Shown here piece after piece: positions 60,303-64,000 of a stretch of 64,000 nt of DNA. Source of the stretch: Arctopsyche grandis (lineage: Eukaryota > Arthropoda > Insecta > Trichoptera > Hydropsychidae); NCBI RefSeq assembly GCF_051622035.1, contig NC_135358.1:10023001-10087000 (forward strand), written 5' to 3'. Positions within the stretch are counted from its first letter, which is position 1. Each line of letters begins with the position of its first letter. The position numbers and the translations under genes were made by a program. The notes under the pieces are model-generated. The model ran no database searches. It saw only the letters and a program-made list of their open reading frames with translations, and had not been told where the DNA came from.

Positions 60303-60335
60303 TATAAATATGGAATATTATTTTTATTTTCAGTT
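60303..60335 (+). promoter_or_regulatory. TATA plus initiator core promoter
   Basis: TATAAATA (60303-60310) and TCAGTT (60330-60335) lie at the textbook spacing of about 28 bp between TATA start and initiator. The downstream sequence to 60520 has no long frame, as a 5'UTR would; a possible donor AAG|GTGCGA is at about 60510. The gene it serves must lie to the right. Confidence 0.5.
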
Positions 60336-60539
60336 CATTGTAGCATCGCGCGGTGCTATTAGATAAATCATCATTATACTTTTATAAATAAAATTAAATA
60401 CATTTCCTATCGTGAATAAATTCAGACGCTTCGTGGTGTTGTGACTCGTACGAAAACACGATTTGATTTGATATTATTTTGATTAATGACAATAAAATTT
60501 TGATAAATAAGGTGCGAGAATGTTTTTGTCGTGTAACAT

Positions 60540-61340
60540 GAGGCATAATGCAGGACATCGTCAAAATACGCCAATTACCTCACTAATGAGACAGTGATTG
60601 ATAGAATACCCGAGGAAAACACGTATGCACATTTACACAATATTATTTTATACGTGCGGTTGCAGTAAATCTGAAATGCGAGCTAAATTACTTTCAGAAT
60701 CTAAATTGACCATCATATCAATTTTGTTACCTAATTTTAGCAACAAATAAAAAAAAATCAAAAAAAATATAATATACCATTTACCATATACATATGTATG
60801 TATGTAAATTATGTCAGGGTATCAACATTTGAAACTGTCTTTTCTGAAATAATCTGCCTTGCACTATCTCTGGGAATTGACTACATGAAGTCATCAGTGT
60901 TTTCTAAATATACTTCGTCAATTTCCCAAGCCCCCTACCCCCTTCCCAATAAGCTTTTGGAACATTCTCTAAATAAATCATTTGCGCATTGAACATGAGA
61001 TCTCTCAATAAAAACCTTTTGAGATCTCTCAATAAATAAAGGTTAACTTTAATTTCCAAGGAATTTTCGCATCTTATGTTTTTAATTGTCTCTCCTTGTT
61101 CCACCTACATAATATAATTTCTTATACTCTTGATAGGACGTTGTTGTTTACTATTCAAAATTGATGTCCATTAGTTAGCTATTTCACAGAGTCTCGACTT
61201 TTTATCACTGGGATCTCTAAACAACGCCGACTGCTTCTATTATCTTGTCCAAGCTATTATTCTGTCTTCCGTCTGACGTAAATCCTACTCCCAGAATATT
61301 TTTGCTTGTTTGAGTTGAGCACTTCCAATGTAGATTACAT
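60540..61340. other. Intergenic or intronic, nothing recognised
   Basis: Two direct copies of gagatctctcaataaa at 60988 and 61021. No exon or transposon end supported. Confidence 0.3.
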
Positions 61341-61920
61341 ACATTTGTATGTACATACCGTTGATTCGATCTAGCGATGATCGCAGTTTCAGATTTAGCT
61401 TTGCCGATTCAATGAAATTGTCTGCTTATGAGCATAGACATGCATGTGTGGACGGAGCGGTGTCGATAACACGATCTAGTCGATGTGTTTTCAAAAAGTC
61501 TCATTTGTAGAATGTACTATGTAATGTCCTCGAGACTTGGTCCGTATGGATTATGTTGGAAATGGTTGCAAACTTCTGCGCCAGGCTCGACGATCGTAAA
61601 CACGTCAGATCATAACTCGCAGAGTGCGGGAAGTGTCCGGTTCCGTTACGGCCCCGTGAAAGGTGCGTCTCAAGGTGTGGCATTAAACGAGAGAGAACCA
61701 CGGTTTCAACTTTGTAGTTAATGTCACCGTCTCAGGATATATACGACGACCAGATTTGAGCCGTTTAATTGGACGGGACCCTGTGTTGTCGCGACTCGAA
61801 TGACCCGCGACCGTTTTATTGTCATCGCCGTGACACCCATATCGTACGAATGTGACGTGGTAAAAAAACGCAGGTTATTTAATTGGGAAGAGTTTCCGTG
61901 ACGATACATACATACATATG
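61340..61920. promoter_or_regulatory. GC-richer island
   Basis: Unique block (ggctcgacgatcgtaaacacg, gtgtccggttccgttacggcc, cccgcgaccgttttattgtc). Overlapping frames on both strands, none with support. Confidence 0.25.
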
Positions 61921-61925
61921 TCGAA

Positions 61926-63413
61926 TAGGGTGACCGTGACTTCTCGTGAACAACTAGGACGTGTGTCAATCAATGGTCATGTGTCCTGCACTCTGACGCG
62001 CATTTACATACATATGTACGTATGTAGTTGCGTTCTTAATCGACCCACGAGCTTAGTGATCCGCCGATCAGGGTAATGACGTGTGCCACCAGAGTTAGAT
62101 ACATATACATATGTTTATGTTACAGGGATTTAGTACTAGCAGTGAAAGTATACTTTCACTGACTTTTTAGGGAATTCATATTTCGAAGACTTTATTTTTG
62201 ATACTATTAATATTGTGTCTTCTTATTTTACCTCATAAATGTTAAGTAACAACAGAAAGCAAATTTGATGATGTTTGACCCACTTTTGAAGTTTGTCCAA
62301 ATATAGCTTCATATGGGGACCGTTTGATTCCCGAATAGAATGCCCTACTTTTTATAAATTGAACGGGCCTTTCTTCCAATTGGTTCTGTGATGATCCAGC
62401 ATCTAAGTTGGCGGCATGTTTTCAATGTCCTGATTTGTGTGATGTGATTTCACCGAAAGTATACATACATCAGTTGGCGAAAGAATACTTCTACTAGTGA
62501 AAGTATAATTTAACGGGGGGATACAGATTCATTATTTTATTCTATTATTATAACATATATAATATGTACATAATAGCTTTGTTGGTGGAGCTTTTGAATA
62601 GGCTTGCAAGACTTGTGAAAAGAGGATAAGCTAAGAAAAAAATTAAACACACCCAGGCCGAATAGTAAGGGGCTAATAGCGTTAGTGATTTTTATCATAC
62701 CTGCACATGTGCATATATGTATGTAAACATATTTATATACGTCGTATATCCTCGAGATATATAAGTGTATGTATTTCGTAACTAAAATTATTTACTATAC
62801 ATGCAATATAGATAGTACGATACTTTTTAAAAACACATAACTGTCTTCTTAAAGAATCATTATAATTCATTCTTTCATTATAATTCAACTTTTTATTATA
62901 TATTATTATAATGATGTGTACGACATTTGCATAATATGCGCTTTAAAAAATATTAATTTAACCGCTTCCACTGTTTTTTCGCTTTGTTTATATAATGAAT
63001 ATGAAGATAAAGAAATACATACTCCAAATTCGCATTATTGTTTAATATGCAAAAAAAGCGAAATTAATAATTCAAAAGTCATTTTTATAATTTGATATTG
63101 TGCAAAAAACCCTCCCCCACTTATTTACGCTCAAATTGATCGGACGAAGATAAACGAAAATGTATATTAAAAAAGGTAGTAATAATACATCGAATGAAAT
63201 CGATATCGAAATACGCAATTTAATTTTGGATTTGTATAATTTTATGCGATCTTTTTCTTATCTCATCTCTACTAGGGCAGACGCCTTCACTGTTAAATCA
63301 AGAAATTATGTTTAAATCATGAAATTTTTTTGCTGGGCATTTTCAGCTAAACACGCATAGGTCACATTGAAGATCGATGCTTTGGCAAATCCCAGACATA
63401 TCTGGTCACCCTA
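61926..63413. mobile_element. Possible long element with TAGGGTGACC ends
   Basis: TAGGGTGACC at 61926-61935 and its exact complement at 63404-63413. Same GGTGACC core as the piggyBac-like MITE at 5372. No TTAA flank and no transposase, so the pairing may be fortuitous or very old. Confidence 0.3.
62140..62161. repeat. Perfect 22-bp palindrome
   Basis: Cagtgaaagtatactttcactg core with GTGAAA arms like those of family F. A related ctagtgaaagtataattt lies at 62494-62511, so this may be another family F relative. Confidence 0.7.
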
Positions 63414-64000
63414 TCCGTGAACGTCCCCAATACTCGTATTCCGGAATGGTGAAAAGTTTTTATTATGTTAATCAAATCCTAGCTGGGGGAGTCAAAGGTG
63501 GCGGAGGGGATGGGGGGAGGGTTGTGATGTGTCGGACGTGTCTGGTTTCGGTTGTTGGCCAACTACATAGACAGGTGGGATATTATCATGCCGTTATCCT
63601 GCAAGTTTTTTACGGGTACCGATAAGACCGACAACTTCCTAATTACGACAGCGACGTACATAACTGCGAGTCGTTTTATGCCCGACCGTCGCCGAAATTG
63701 CGCGACAAAACTAGTTTTATCGCGGATTTACTACATCGATATGGGGAATTTTTGCTAGATTTTACGTGTCGAAAGTGCATCGTTCATTCACGACGTGCGC
63801 AATATCTTGGGAACTTTTAAAACAAGTTGTAAATATATTTTGGTAGTTATCACTCGAGGAGGTTGGTTAAGAAGCAGTTATTTTCATAATGAAACTTGTT
63901 ATATTTCAAATAATATTTCATAATTGCACTTGATTTGTATCCGAGATTAATTTCAGTTCAGTTGCGTGCCGTGGACGTTACGTTGTCCTCTGTATCCTGC
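63414..64000. other. Window end, GC-richer unassigned DNA
   Basis: ggtggcggaggggatgggggg (63497-63517) and further CpG-containing sequence to 63790. No supported exon. Confidence 0.25.

Overview
This window is insect-type nuclear DNA: AT-rich, intron-rich, and dense in short transposon relics. There is no operon structure, CRISPR array or true tRNA/rRNA gene. The insect call rests on splice-site style, GlyT-like and SMVT-like transporters, TATAAATA/TCAGT core promoters, dispersed acatacatatgtatgta palindromes, and Helitron, hAT, piggyBac-like, Tc1/mariner and non-LTR relics. The order cannot be fixed from sequence alone.

Three protein-coding loci are supported by reading frame plus splice sites. 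(1) 48-4021, minus: the first seven coding exons of a Na+/Cl- neurotransmitter symporter (SLC6, glycine-transporter-like); its 3' half lies left of the window. (2) 12984-16448, plus: a complete 12-exon, 615-residue sodium:solute symporter (SLC5, SMVT/SMCT-like), probably with a remote 5'UTR exon near 7919-8020. (3) 46983-47311, plus: the first two coding exons (45 residues) of an unrecognised gene behind a TATA promoter; the rest is not found.

Layout. 0-7.3 kb: SLC6 gene and a cluster of MITEs (foldback, hAT, piggyBac-like). 7.3-16.7 kb: SLC5 gene with a long 5' intron. 17-46 kb: gene desert alternating GC-richer islands (possible enhancers) with repeats, including a 1.9 kb long-inverted-repeat element, two LINE 3' ends, a Tc1/mariner relic, and a Helitron-like element containing a SINE that contains a LINE fragment. 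46.7-64 kb: the partial gene and its likely long intron, more islands, candidate promoters near 54.8, 56.7 and 60.3 kb, and more MITEs.

The two transporters are unrelated membrane carriers in opposite orientation, and nothing shows they work together. I found no convincing new defence or metabolic system. The most unusual structures are a LINE/SINE pair with the same 21-nt 3' loop on different paired stems, the three-level transposon nest, and foldback MITE families whose target-site duplications can be read directly.
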